DNA from: CAYMCO01 sp964388955
GTDB taxonomy: Bacteria > Chloroflexota > Anaerolineae > Anaerolineales > E44-bin32
Reading direction: 5' to 3'
Length of the DNA: 64,000 nt
NCBI GenBank assembly: GCA_964388955.1
Contig: CAYMCO010000014.1
Span: forward strand, 1 to 64,000
Positions 7,969 to 17,180 of the stretch are shown here, piece after piece. Every line of letters begins with the position of its first letter. Position 1 is the stretch's first letter. The notes beneath the pieces were generated by a model. It did not search any database. It had not been told where the DNA came from and worked only from the letters and a program-made list of their open reading frames with translations. The translations under genes and the position numbers were made by a program.

Positions 7969-8139
7969 GAGGCAAATTGGGAACGCGAGTGATTAGGGAT
8001 TAGTTCTCAATAATCAGTGGAGAGGCAGATGAACGGAGAGAGGGGTGGGAGGCGGCGATTGGCGGTATTGCGATTGCAGCGGGGAGTACAAGCTGATAAG
8101 CGCCACCAAGGTGGGCTATCTGGAAGGAGGGGATCCCCT

Positions 8140-8590
8140 TCAGGGCATGCCGCGTTTCCAGCCGGTCGAGACCAGCCAAAAGTATATCGGATGGGTGAAT
8201 AGGCCCCCGACGAACAGCCCCAGGGAGGAAAAGCCCCGGGACGCGGCGGCGCCGGGCTTGGGGCTGAGCCCGACAACGGCCGGGCCGGCAAATCGCACGA
8301 TGAGCCCCATCTTCCACCGGGCTTTGACAAACTGGGATGCGCCCGGTGGGCCGCCTCGCCGCGCTTCTCACCGATCAAAGGGGGCCGCACGCCATGCAAC
8401 ACAGGCCCGGGCCGGTAGCCGAGAGGAAAGTCGCTATGACCGGCCGACCCGTCTTCAGCGCCTGGTTCACATGGATATTGATCTAGAGCATAGCGCATGT
8501 GATCCAAAGCGCCGCCAACAGCGGAATGCCCTACCATGCAGCGATGAAAGCAGGGTTGGTCAGGAACCTCAAGAAGCTGAGATGCATACA
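8140..8590 (-). pseudogene. Decayed polytopic membrane protein gene
   Basis: No single frame is open, but membrane-protein-like segments appear in different minus-strand frames. An N-terminal part (FLTNPAFIAAW, GIPLLAALWITCAML, then TFLSATGPGLCCMACGPL) is broken by three in-frame stops. A C-terminal part in another frame (GLFVGGLFTHPIYFWLVSTGWKRGMP) ends at the TGA at 8140-8142. The ending pattern recalls DUF4396-type proteins, but that is a guess. Open frames here do not look like proteins, so a frameshifted remnant is the better reading. Confidence 0.55.
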
Positions 8591-8842
8591 TCAGCTTTTC
8601 AGGTCAGCCCGCATGGTCTCATATTCCTCGCGACTGATCTCGCCCCGAGCGTAGCGACGTTTCAGGATCTCCAGGGGGTCGTCACCCGGCCCCCGGGCGG
8701 GTCTCGCGAATGCCGCCTCTCCGCCTTGCTCCGCACGCCGCAACAACCAAATCCCTCCGAGCACCGCCGCGCCGATCAGGATCAGGAAGAGCATGAGCAG
8801 TATCAAGCCGATGAACATACCGCCGCCGAGCATCATATGCAT
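8591..8842 (-). CDS. SHOCT-domain small membrane protein
   Basis: The 83-residue protein has one N-terminal transmembrane helix (about residues 8-34), a short linker and a C-terminal SHOCT motif (DPLEILKRRYARGEISREEYETMR, about 55-78). SHOCT is a short oligomerisation-type domain often found at the end of small membrane proteins; its function is unknown. A GGAGGTAG ribosome binding site precedes the ATG. Confidence 0.85.
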   Translation of the reverse strand: MHMMLGGGMFIGLILLMLFLILIGAAVLGGIWLLRRAEQGGEAAFARPARGPGDDPLEILKRRYARGEISREEYETMRADLKS

Positions 8843-8945
8843 CTACCTCCTTTGGATTTCCCTTGTCTCCTCGAGATGGATTATATTCTCCGAACCCCGA
8901 GTTAACACGCCCGGAAAATGAGCACCTGTCGGATTTGGCGGCGGC

Positions 8946-9878
8946 TCACTCTGGATGCCGGTCCCGAGTGTAAAGCCAGATCCCTGCTGCGCCCACGATG
9001 AGGGCTGGGAGCAGCATCGCTCCGCCCTCCGGCCCAAACGCGCCGCCGGTGGCCCAGCCCGGGCCGCTGACGGACTGCTGGATGAGGCGGAAGGTCTGGT
9101 TGCCGCTGACGGCAAATCCAAACACCGGCCCCTCGAAGATATTCCAACCGATATGAAGGCCGATGGGGAGCCAGAGCTGGCGGGTGGTCACCCAACCATA
9201 TGCCAGAAAGAGCCCGGACAGAAACAGGCCCACCAATGGGACGAGGCCCGCTCCGGGGTTGTAGGAATGGAACAGGGCGAAGAGAATAGCGGAGATCACG
9301 ACACCCCATGGTAGATTCAGGCCATCGACCAGGTTCTGCAGCTGATAACCCCGGCTGAGCAATTCCTCCTGGAAGCCGACGATCACGAAGGCGGCGAGGA
9401 CGCCGAGAAGCTGCCTTGGCCAGCCGGAGGCCGCGCCCCCTTCCCACGCGAAGCTGCTCACGTGGAGCCATCCAAGCCCCGCTTCCAGGAGGAAGATCAG
9501 ACCCATCATGGCGGCGGTCAGCAGGATGCCGAAAACCAGATCGCGGAGGGGGGCGCCCTGAGGCTGAAGGCCCAAGGATACGAAGCTGCGGCGGTCGAGG
9601 ACACGGCGGGCGATCCACGTGGAAAGCAGAATCGCCGGCAGTGAGATCACATATGCGATGGGGGAGGACACATTCAGGGTGGAGAGGTCGAGTCCCCCCC
9701 AGAGGTATGCCATGATTGCCCCCACAACGGAGAAGATGACCAGCAGCGTGATCAGCAGCAAGCCTTGCAGCGTCAGCCGCCAGCCGGCCCGCAGCCGTCT
9801 TTCCGCGGGCGACCAGAAGATGCGCGCGATGCCTCTCGGTTCTTGCGGCTCTTGTGGGATTTCAGGTTCAGCGTTCAT
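8946..9878 (-). CDS. CPBP-family intramembrane metalloprotease
   Basis: A 310-residue polytopic protein with about eight hydrophobic segments. The Rce1/CPBP signature is present: EE-x3-R in FQEELLSRGY and the later His in ILFALFHSYNPG, which form the putative metal site. Known family members process prenylated proteins, peptides or bacteriocin-immunity targets; the substrate here is unknown. I prefer ATG 9878 (MNAEPEIP) because GGAGG lies about eight bases upstream; an ATG at 9911 would add 11 residues. Confidence 0.87.
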   Translation of the reverse strand: MNAEPEIPQEPQEPRGIARIFWSPAERRLRAGWRLTLQGLLLITLLVIFSVVGAIMAYLWGGLDLSTLNVSSPIAYVISLPAILLSTWIARRVLDRRSFVSLGLQPQGAPLRDLVFGILLTAAMMGLIFLLEAGLGWLHVSSFAWEGGAASGWPRQLLGVLAAFVIVGFQEELLSRGYQLQNLVDGLNLPWGVVISAILFALFHSYNPGAGLVPLVGLFLSGLFLAYGWVTTRQLWLPIGLHIGWNIFEGPVFGFAVSGNQTFRLIQQSVSGPGWATGGAFGPEGGAMLLPALIVGAAGIWLYTRDRHPE

Positions 9879-9918
9879 TGATGGTCCTCCGGCCTGTGAA
9901 GTGGCGTGCAAGCGAGCG

Positions 9919-11181
9919 TCAAGGCGTGGTGTAAGCGCTCATCAGAGCCACGAGTTTCTTCTCCAGGGTATAGAAGGAATAGCATTGGCGGGCAACATTG
10001 AAATTGTGTTCCGTCATCTCGCGGTCCAACTCGGGATTATCGAGCACTTCCAGCGTTTCTTCGACCGTAGCCTCTGTGACGAACCCGTCGAATCCAATCA
10101 CCCGGAAACCCTTTGGAGCGATGTCCGTGCGAAAGATCTCGTAGTTGTTGATCACGATGGGGCGTTTGTAATACATCACTTCGAGGAAGGCGTTGCCGAA
10201 GCCTTCGATGGCGGAGGGATAGGTTGCCAGGTCGACCTGGGGGTAGGCATCAGCCAGTGCGAATACCTTCCTGCCATCGTCCGTTCTCCCTCGCGCGTGA
10301 TTGATGATCCCGGAGGCATAGATCACATGGACGCCCAACAGCCTGGCGTATCTATGCAGATACTCCTGGTAGGCCGTGCCCTCATCGCCGGAGCCGTGCG
10401 AGATAACAAGGGCCGCATCCCTGCCCAACCGTCGGGTAAGCTCGATAGCGATCTCGATCCGTTTGCGCGGCACGATGCGTGTGGGCTGGAACAGCAGCCT
10501 AGTATCCTGCCCGATCCCAAGGCTGGAGCGGAATTCCTTCGCGTATTCGTCGAGGCGAGGCGCCGGCTGGCTGAAATCCATCACATTGGGAATCAGAAGG
10601 GAACTGGCTCCGGTGCGCAAAGCGAGCTGGCGCCCAGCGAAGGAGTTGATTACCACATGCTGGACGGAGGACAGGGTGGGTGGGAAGGCCGCCCGCAGAT
10701 AGTCGTCAGCGGCGCTGATGGAGTACCGGTTTCGCTCCCATGAGAAGTCGTGATGGTGGGCGACGGTGGGGATTTCGGTCTCCGCTATGAACTCGGTGAT
10801 TGCCAGGCCGAGGGGTACGTTCATGGGGAGGGAAAGGGCGTTCTCGATGATGATAAGGTCAATGTCGAACTGTTCGACAAATCGGTGCAAATGGCCCTTC
10901 AGATGTAATTTCAGCCGGTTAACGCGCTCCGACGTGTCCACTGAGCGAATGCAGTCGTCGAACAGATCCTGGTTCAGCTTTAGCACGTCGGGATGCTTGA
11001 AATGCGCCTCCTCAACGAGGTATGTGGTCTTTTCAGGCCGGTCGCTCTCCCCAACAAAGTAGAAGCACTGATAGCCCAGCTTGGTGAGCATATCCTCCCA
11101 CTTGGCCGACTCAAGCGAAACGCCGTCCGTGCCAGAAAGCCGGGTTGACACAAAACCGATATTCCACGGCCATTCTTTCAT
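9919..11181 (-). CDS. GT4-family glycosyltransferase, compatible-solute cluster
   Basis: The 420-residue GT-B enzyme has a donor-site motif EGFGNAFLE (E-x7-E type, about residue 330) and PTRIVPRKRIEIAIEL, typical of family GT4. It is the last gene of the operon and overlaps the upstream phosphatase by four bases. By context it probably transfers a second sugar to glucosylglycerate, as in mannosylglucosylglycerate synthesis, but donor and acceptor cannot be read from sequence. It lacks a signal peptide, so it is presumably cytoplasmic. Confidence 0.85.
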   Translation of the reverse strand: MKEWPWNIGFVSTRLSGTDGVSLESAKWEDMLTKLGYQCFYFVGESDRPEKTTYLVEEAHFKHPDVLKLNQDLFDDCIRSVDTSERVNRLKLHLKGHLHRFVEQFDIDLIIIENALSLPMNVPLGLAITEFIAETEIPTVAHHHDFSWERNRYSISAADDYLRAAFPPTLSSVQHVVINSFAGRQLALRTGASSLLIPNVMDFSQPAPRLDEYAKEFRSSLGIGQDTRLLFQPTRIVPRKRIEIAIELTRRLGRDAALVISHGSGDEGTAYQEYLHRYARLLGVHVIYASGIINHARGRTDDGRKVFALADAYPQVDLATYPSAIEGFGNAFLEVMYYKRPIVINNYEIFRTDIAPKGFRVIGFDGFVTEATVEETLEVLDNPELDREMTEHNFNVARQCYSFYTLEKKLVALMSAYTTP

Positions 11182-11741
11182 GCGACCTCCGCCGTGATGA
11201 ATTGTGGCTCCGCATTACGAGGGATATAGTCCCACACGTGCTGTACGGGAAGATCGTCAACCGCCACCCGCATGATGGCCAAAGCCAGCCCGTGGGAGAC
11301 GATGGCCACCTGGTTGTGAGGGTAGGCCTGGAGTATCGCTTCGAGGGCAGCCAACACTCGGCGGCGAAGCTGACCCACAGTCTCGCCCTCTGGGGGGGCA
11401 ACTTCGAGCGGATCATCCCTGCGGAGTTGGAACGCGCGCGCATATTTCCGCCGGATGTCTTTCAAGAGCATGCCCTCCCAGAGACCCTGGTGTATCTCGC
11501 GGAGTCGTGGGTCGAGGAACAGTGGTGTTCCTGTCGCCTCGGAAAGGATTTCCGCCGTCTCTCGGGCGCGCGCCAGGTCGCTGCTGTAGATCGCTGCCAA
11601 CTGGATGCTCTGCAGTTTGGACGCCAAGCGGCGGGCCTGTTCGCGGCCATGCTCGTTCAATGGCACGTCCGATTGTCCCTGGTAGCGGCCCTCCACGTTC
11701 CAATCGGTCTGCCCGTGCCGGATAAGGATCAGCTCTGTCAT
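11178..11741 (-). CDS. gpgP: Histidine-phosphatase-family enzyme, probable glucosyl-3-phosphoglycerate phosphatase
   Basis: A 187-residue phosphoglycerate-mutase-like phosphatase. The phospho-acceptor motif LILIRHGQTDWN is at the N-terminus, the catalytic Glu lies in LREIHQGLWEG, and the second His in VAIVSHGLAL. The family includes GpgP, which removes phosphate from glucosyl-3-phosphoglycerate to give glucosylglycerate. The gene lies directly downstream of the GpgS-like synthase, making this the likeliest role. A generic alpha-ribazole phosphatase or phosphatase of other sugars is the alternative. Confidence 0.82.
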   Translation of the reverse strand: MTELILIRHGQTDWNVEGRYQGQSDVPLNEHGREQARRLASKLQSIQLAAIYSSDLARARETAEILSEATGTPLFLDPRLREIHQGLWEGMLLKDIRRKYARAFQLRRDDPLEVAPPEGETVGQLRRRVLAALEAILQAYPHNQVAIVSHGLALAIMRVAVDDLPVQHVWDYIPRNAEPQFITAEVA

Positions 11742-11759
11742 CTGGTCGGATCACTCACG

Positions 11760-13604
11760 TCACTGGCCAAACCGCTGGCGGTATTCTGGCAGGCTGGCGA
11801 TGGGGGGGCGCTGCAATTCTGCAATCTCGACCACATCCAGGAAGAAGCGCCCCTCTTCCCGGGCGACGATCTTCATAGTGCGGTTGACATCCTTCAGCAG
11901 GGATAGATCATTGCGTCTGTCGATCTTGCGTATCAGGGTTTGTATGATGGCGAAGGACATCTGGCTGAGCGCGGCCAGGGGCTGGTTATGATGGATCCGG
12001 CGGAGCAAGTCCACCTGTCCCATGGCGTCGATGCCAAAGCGCTCCAGCATGTCAATCAACATGCCGATTTCGACGCCGTAGCCGCTCGAAAAAGGGATCC
12101 GTTCGAGGGCTTCTCTCCGGCCGCCGTATTCCCCCGATAGCGGCTGAATGAACCCCGAGAGGGCGGGGTAGAATAGGTTCAGGAGCGGCCGAGCGGTCAA
12201 TTCGGTGACCCGGCCGCCACCGCCGGCTTGAACGTGGTCGCCCACCTTGATTGGCCGCAGATAAAAGCCCTTGATGTACATCAAATCGGGTCGCTGCAGC
12301 AGCGGGCCGATCAAGCCATACACGAAGCGCGGGTGGATGTTGACGATATCCGTGTCCACCCACAGGATGAGATCACCCGCGGTCAGATACAGGCTTTTCC
12401 ACAACGCCTCGCCCTTCCCCTCACGGTAGCCATATTGGGGAAGCACCTCCTGGTGGATGAAGACGGGAATGTCCAGGCTCTCAGCGATCTGGCGGGTGCG
12501 GTCGGTGGAATTGGAATCGATCAGCACAATCTCATCCAGCAGACTTATCTTGTCCATGAGCGCCGAGCGAAGGGTCAGGATCACCTTCGCCACGGTCTGC
12601 TCTTCGTTCAGCGCAGGAAGGGCGAGGCTGATGGTCAGCCCCTGTTCTTCCTTCAGCGATTGAAGCTGGCACAGATCGGCGAATTCACTGGAGTGAAAGC
12701 TGTTCTCTGCGAACCATTTGTCCACCAGGATGGATATTGCCTCTGTGCCGGAGACGGCGCTGGGCAGGGCTTTCCGCGTTTCCGATCGAGCGCAAGTGAT
12801 CACCAGGGAGCGTATGTTGCTCTCCAGCAACGACTGCGTCAGGTCGTCAAAGATCACCCCACCCTCTTCCTCCTCGCACGTGGGGCCGATGATCACCACA
12901 TCGAAGTGGGCCGACTGCTCGATGGCTGCCCGCAACGGATCATCGGATATGAGAATGGTGTCGTCAATCTCGGGCATATGATCCAGGACCTGATCCAGCG
13001 CTTCAAAGGCGCTCACCGCTGCGCGCTTGTCGCTTAGATCTGCAGGGCGCAGGGCGGTGAGAGTGTATCCTTCTCCGGAGCGCGCCAGCCGGAGCCCGAG
13101 CCTGAGTGCCAGTTCGCTGTTGGGGCCGGGACGCAGGATGAGCAGCACGCGCCCCCCGGGCTGCGGTTGCGGCCCGCGAAGCAGGGCGACGTCGAAGGGA
13201 TAGAATGAGAGCGCATGTGTGATCTCGTCAGCGGAGTGCCAATCGGGCGCAGGGCAGGGGAGCACGACCAGGTTGATGGCTTCGTCGGCGGCAAATGCGG
13301 TTATCTCGTGGGATACGTGATGGGAGACTGTGATCTTGGGAAGAAGCTCGACCCCATATTGCTCAGCAATCGGGGCGAGTTCCTCGCGCAGTTGGCGCGC
13401 CTGGCCGGCCGCCCCGCTGAGCGATTCGCCCGCCGGCACCTGTACATAGCCCTGCACGACCACCTCCCGCCCTCTGCTCAACGCCTGGGCGGCCTGAACA
13501 AGCGGATCTCCAGGTTGATCATCGAGCACCGGAACCAGTATTCTCCCGGCCCGCTTGGGTCTGCGAGAGAAGAAAGTGGCGTCGGCAGTGGGGCTACGGG
13601 TCAT
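11760..13604 (-). CDS. gpgS: Glucosyl-3-phosphoglycerate synthase (GT81) fused to N-terminal universal-stress-protein-like domains
   Basis: The 614-residue protein has two regions. The first ~300 residues form what look like two tandem USP-type alpha/beta domains (AGRILVPVLDD near the start; HFDVVIIGPTCEEE near the end). The GpgS/GT81 catalytic domain follows: LALPALNEE, IDSNSTDRT, GKGEALWKSL, metal-binding D-T-D and QPLSGEYGGRR. GpgS joins NDP-glucose to 3-phosphoglycerate. Start ATG 13604 has GGGGAGAT upstream. Ordinary GpgS proteins are about 300-400 residues without this N-terminal half. Confidence 0.88.
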   Translation of the reverse strand: MTRSPTADATFFSRRPKRAGRILVPVLDDQPGDPLVQAAQALSRGREVVVQGYVQVPAGESLSGAAGQARQLREELAPIAEQYGVELLPKITVSHHVSHEITAFAADEAINLVVLPCPAPDWHSADEITHALSFYPFDVALLRGPQPQPGGRVLLILRPGPNSELALRLGLRLARSGEGYTLTALRPADLSDKRAAVSAFEALDQVLDHMPEIDDTILISDDPLRAAIEQSAHFDVVIIGPTCEEEEGGVIFDDLTQSLLESNIRSLVITCARSETRKALPSAVSGTEAISILVDKWFAENSFHSSEFADLCQLQSLKEEQGLTISLALPALNEEQTVAKVILTLRSALMDKISLLDEIVLIDSNSTDRTRQIAESLDIPVFIHQEVLPQYGYREGKGEALWKSLYLTAGDLILWVDTDIVNIHPRFVYGLIGPLLQRPDLMYIKGFYLRPIKVGDHVQAGGGGRVTELTARPLLNLFYPALSGFIQPLSGEYGGRREALERIPFSSGYGVEIGMLIDMLERFGIDAMGQVDLLRRIHHNQPLAALSQMSFAIIQTLIRKIDRRNDLSLLKDVNRTMKIVAREEGRFFLDVVEIAELQRPPIASLPEYRQRFGQ

Positions 13605-13608
13605 CAGA

Positions 13609-14841
13609 TTATCTCCCCAATAGGGGCAATACTTGGTCCTCCACAATCCGCTTCCATGTGTAACATGTCAGGGCCCGCCTTCGCAAGATCCATGCTGGAT
13701 CGGAGAATAGGCGCGCTGCGATCAAATCGGCGGCGGCTTGAGAGGAGCCCCCGGGATTGAAATAGTGCACCTGTTCCTCGCCGCTCTCATGGAAGGGGGG
13801 GATATCACTGCAGAACACCGGCATTCGGCTCAGGCCAGCCTCCAGCAAGGGGATGCCGAAGCCTTCATTCACGCTGGGAAACAGCAGGGCGTCGCAGAAG
13901 GAGTACAGGTTGGCCATCGTATCGTCGTCCAGAAGAAGCGGCCCATCCTTCCCGAGTTGGTAGGCAAAGTGGAAGTACTCCGCCAGGCCCATTCGATCCC
14001 GGAGTGCGAGCAGCTCGTCCAGGTACGCTGCGTTCGCGGGATTATGCGGCCCCGGGGGGCCGCTCACCAGAACTCGCACATCCAAGTCGCTCTTCCTTCT
14101 CAGTGCGGCGAGGATTTCGATGGCGAAGCGGATATTCTTCCGGCGCGTAACTCGCGCGGGGAGGAATAGGACGGCGTCCGCTCGCATCAACCCCAGGTCG
14201 GAGACCAAGCGTCGGGTGGTTTCAGTCCAGCGTCCGGTTTGGGCGGGATCGACACCAGGGTGAATGACGTGGATCGAATTCTCCTTCACCCTATACAGCC
14301 GTGCCAGCCGCTGGCGCTGCGCATGCGAAACCACCACATTGCCGACTCCCGGCCACGGTCGCCGGAGCAGATCCCACGGAAAGCCCGGATGGAGGTCGGA
14401 GGCGTAGTCGGGCCGGGCCCAGGCGAAGTCGTGATGCCAACCAATCACGGTCCGGGGCAGCGCTCCATAGTCCAGCAGGTTCCACAGGGCGGCTGTGAGG
14501 GCCAGGTTCTTGTGAAGTGTGAGCGCGTTGTGGACGATGCAGGCCTCCGTGCCGGTGAGCGCTGAGCCCACGCGCTCCTGAAGTGTTGCCGTGAGGGCAT
14601 CGAAGGTGGAGTTCAGTTCGCCCCGATCGAGACTCGCCTTGGCCCGCAGGGCCATCGGGTGCTTCGAATACATCTCGGGAACCACCTGGACAGGGATGCA
14701 TTCGTCGAAAGGCTCTCCCTCGCCGACGAGCAGCGTTGGCTGGTGACCGAGATCGGCGAGGATTCGTGCGTGAAAGTAGAGGGTCTGCTCGACGCCCCCG
14801 ATGGTGGGTGGGCCGCTGAAGTGCAGCAGGCAGATCCTCAT
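13609..14841 (-). CDS. GT4-family glycosyltransferase
   Basis: The 410-residue GT-B enzyme has the N-terminal glycine-rich motif SGPPTIGGVEQTLYFHARILADLGH and a donor-binding region with VTRRKNIRFAIE and EGFGIPLLEAG (E-x7-E). It overlaps the upstream GH13_18 gene by four bases and ends four bases before gpgS, so it belongs to the same operon. With the other GT4 gene it offers two transferases for extending glucosylglycerate. It could also make an unrelated glycoside. Confidence 0.85.
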   Translation of the reverse strand: MRICLLHFSGPPTIGGVEQTLYFHARILADLGHQPTLLVGEGEPFDECIPVQVVPEMYSKHPMALRAKASLDRGELNSTFDALTATLQERVGSALTGTEACIVHNALTLHKNLALTAALWNLLDYGALPRTVIGWHHDFAWARPDYASDLHPGFPWDLLRRPWPGVGNVVVSHAQRQRLARLYRVKENSIHVIHPGVDPAQTGRWTETTRRLVSDLGLMRADAVLFLPARVTRRKNIRFAIEILAALRRKSDLDVRVLVSGPPGPHNPANAAYLDELLALRDRMGLAEYFHFAYQLGKDGPLLLDDDTMANLYSFCDALLFPSVNEGFGIPLLEAGLSRMPVFCSDIPPFHESGEEQVHYFNPGGSSQAAADLIAARLFSDPAWILRRRALTCYTWKRIVEDQVLPLLGR

Positions 14842-16607
14842 CCCGACGTTCCCTCAAGCTCGATCCAGCGGCACTGGTACGGCTCCATGGGGACCGGCCC
14901 CGAGGAAAGGTATCCACCGGAGAGATGGTCCGTACCCGCAACCGCCTCCCCCAGGGCGTCTGCACACGTGAACCGGGTCGGCCGGCCCGCGATCTCATGC
15001 AGGCAGAGCACCCGCTGGGCCCCGTCGGGAGCCGTGCGAAGCAGCGCGAAAACGTTCGGGACGAGGTCGAGAATGCGCTGCTTCCCGTGAGGGTCAAACG
15101 CCGGCAGGCTCCGACGCGCCAGCAGCAAGCGTCGATAAGCGCTGAAAATGCGCGCCCGACTGGAACCTGGGTTTTCGAGCTCTGACTTCAACTCCGCATA
15201 GCGCAGCCGCTTCCGGTTGATGGCGCGAGCTCTCCCCGTCTCCTGAACAGCTTCGACGTCATTTCGCGAACCGACCAGGCTGTGGAAATAAATGGCAGGC
15301 AGACCGCGCAAGGAGAGCATGACGGTCTGCGAACACATGAACCGGTCCACGGCAGGGCTCCGCGGGTCCCTCCACTCTTCGGGCGAGGCCAGCGCGTCCG
15401 TATAGGTGATATTGATCTCATAAGGCAGCTGGACGCCGTCAGGCAGCCCGCGGTAGGAAACACGGCCTCCTCGCTGCTTGGCGGTCTGCACCAGGATCTC
15501 AATCTCCCGCTGGGTGAGCAGGCCCTCGACAGGGCGAAGGCCAATGCCGTCGTGGGAAGCGAGAAAGTTGAAGAAAGTTGCTTCGCCCGAAGGCGTGGCC
15601 AGGCGGGAAGCCCACTCAGTCAGCCGGGTTGCATCCCCCTCCAACAGGGTGTGCAGGACAAGCGACGGAAGAGCGAAATTATAGACCAGGTGAGCCTCGT
15701 CCTCCCCGGAGCCGAAGTACGTGACGTTCTCGGCATGCGGCACGTTGGTCTCGGTGATCAGCCGGACCCACGGGGCGACGGCATCAACCACGGCGCGCAG
15801 CAATTTCACAACGGTGTGGGTCTGCGGCAGGTGGATGCTGGTGGTGCCGGGAACCTTCCATAGGAAAGCAATCGCGTCCAGGCGGATGAATTGCGCTCCA
15901 TGGCGAATGTAGGTCAGGAGAATATCAATGAACTCGAGCAGCACACGCGGATTCTGAAAGTTCAGGTCGACCTGGTCGGGGCTGAAAGTCGTCCAGACGT
16001 ACATTTTCCCGCGCCGCGTCTCCACCGGCGTCAGGGGCGGGCGGTCGCGCGGGCGGATGATGCTGGAGAGGTCCGTTTGCGGATCAACCCGGATGAAATA
16101 CTGGTCATAAGGCGACCTATCCTGCAGGAAGCCCTGAAACCAGGCGCTGTGAGCGGAAGTATGGTTGATCACCGCATCCACCATCAGCCTGAAGTGGGAG
16201 GCGACACCTTCAATCTGCTCCCAGGCCCCCAGACCAGGGTTCACCCGTCTGTAGTCGACGACGGAAAATCCCTCGTCAGAGGAATAGGGGAAGAAGGGCA
16301 GGATGTGAACACCGGAGAAGATATCCCGAATATACTGCCGCATGAAGCGGTCCAGGGTTTGGAGAGGCATTTCACGCTCCTCCCGCAGCTGATCACCGTA
16401 GGTGATGAGCACGACGTCGGTCTCGGCCAGAGGGCCAGCGTGTTGCGGAGGGCCGGGGCAGAGTTCAAGCTGCTCCCGGAGAAGGTTCTCTACCTCCTTT
16501 TTCGTCTGTGATGCCTGGTCCGCACCGTATAGAAAGGCGAGATGCGCGTGAATCTCCTCCACCGCCTCCGCAGGGATTTGCTGATCCTCCTTGTGCCGCG
16601 TCCGCAA
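14838..16607 (-). CDS. GH13_18 sucrose/glucosylglycerate phosphorylase
   Basis: A (beta/alpha)8 amylase-family phosphorylase. Motifs include DAVINHTS, nucleophile Asp in FIRLDAIAFLW, acid/base Glu in RLITETN and stabilising Asp in FLASHDGIG. GH13_18 enzymes reversibly phosphorolyse sucrose, glucosylglycerol or glucosylglycerate; the gpgS neighbourhood favours glucosylglycerate. The start is uncertain. TTG 16607 is given; GTG 16562 is possible. The best ribosome binding site (AAGGAGG, 16586-16592) sits eight bases before an ATC codon (16577). An open frame extends to 16790 but does not look homologous. Confidence 0.85.
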   Translation of the reverse strand: MRTRHKEDQQIPAEAVEEIHAHLAFLYGADQASQTKKEVENLLREQLELCPGPPQHAGPLAETDVVLITYGDQLREEREMPLQTLDRFMRQYIRDIFSGVHILPFFPYSSDEGFSVVDYRRVNPGLGAWEQIEGVASHFRLMVDAVINHTSAHSAWFQGFLQDRSPYDQYFIRVDPQTDLSSIIRPRDRPPLTPVETRRGKMYVWTTFSPDQVDLNFQNPRVLLEFIDILLTYIRHGAQFIRLDAIAFLWKVPGTTSIHLPQTHTVVKLLRAVVDAVAPWVRLITETNVPHAENVTYFGSGEDEAHLVYNFALPSLVLHTLLEGDATRLTEWASRLATPSGEATFFNFLASHDGIGLRPVEGLLTQREIEILVQTAKQRGGRVSYRGLPDGVQLPYEINITYTDALASPEEWRDPRSPAVDRFMCSQTVMLSLRGLPAIYFHSLVGSRNDVEAVQETGRARAINRKRLRYAELKSELENPGSSRARIFSAYRRLLLARRSLPAFDPHGKQRILDLVPNVFALLRTAPDGAQRVLCLHEIAGRPTRFTCADALGEAVAGTDHLSGGYLSSGPVPMEPYQCRWIELEGTSG

Positions 16608-16649
16608 TTTACACCGTCCGGAAATAAGAGCGCCTGGGCCGCTCTGCCC

Positions 16650-16658
16650 ATTGTACCA
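16650..16658 (-). promoter_or_regulatory. Extended -10 element for the compatible-solute operon
   Basis: Read on the minus strand, TGG-TACAAT is an extended -10 motif about 40 bases before the likely start of the GH13_18 gene. The -35 position is poor. If used, it rules out the longest possible start of that gene (16790). Confidence 0.4.
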
Positions 16659-16801
16659 GCTTGAACCCGCGGAGCCGGTGGCCACCGAAAGGCTCTGTGG
16701 GCTTGTGGCACCAGAGAGAACTCTTCCCGGTTGGGCGAATGAAGTAGAATGTCTGCGAACCTCCCCGGTCAAGGTGGATCGACCAAACAAGGATGGGCGA
16801 T

Positions 16802-17152
16802 ATGTCGGGTCAAGAGGCCGTCGTCCTGCTGATCACCAGCGAGGGCATGGGAAGCAGTGAAGACCCCAATCTGCCCCGCCTGCTTGTGGCGAAGTTCTTC
16901 ACACTGCTCGAGGAAATGGAGCCCCTCGTTCGCGTGATCTGTTTCTACACGGATGGCGTGAAGCTGGTGTGCACGGGGTCCCCCGTTCTGGGCCAGCTAC
17001 ATGCGCTGGAGCAGAGAGGGGTCCGGCTGGTGGTCTGCAGCACGTGCCTGAGAGTCTTCCAACTGCTGGATTCGGTTCAAGTGGGTGTTGTGGGTGGCAT
17101 GGGAGATATCATCACTGCCATTTGGGGGGCGGACAAGGTGGTGACGATATAG
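16802..17152 (+). CDS. DsrE/YedF-like sulfurtransferase-fold protein
   Basis: The 116-residue DsrE/F-fold protein opens with VVLLITSEGMGSSEDPNLPRLLVAKFF, typical of the YedF-like group linked to sulfur or selenium transfer. Cysteines lie in RVICFYTDGVKLVCTGSP and VVCSTCLRVF. No TusA/SirA partner lies beside it. The start at ATG 16802 uses AAGGATGGG upstream; ATG 16793 would add three residues. It is divergent from the compatible-solute operon. Confidence 0.8.
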   Translation: MSGQEAVVLLITSEGMGSSEDPNLPRLLVAKFFTLLEEMEPLVRVICFYTDGVKLVCTGSPVLGQLHALEQRGVRLVVCSTCLRVFQLLDSVQVGVVGGMGDIITAIWGADKVVTI

Positions 17153-17180
17153 CGGCGTGGTTGGAGGAAAGGGATGCGTC

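Noticed and set aside
8045..8905. Plus-strand open frame of 286 codons
   Set aside because: Overlaps the SHOCT gene and a decayed minus-strand membrane gene; composition is not protein-like and no ribosome binding site is seen.
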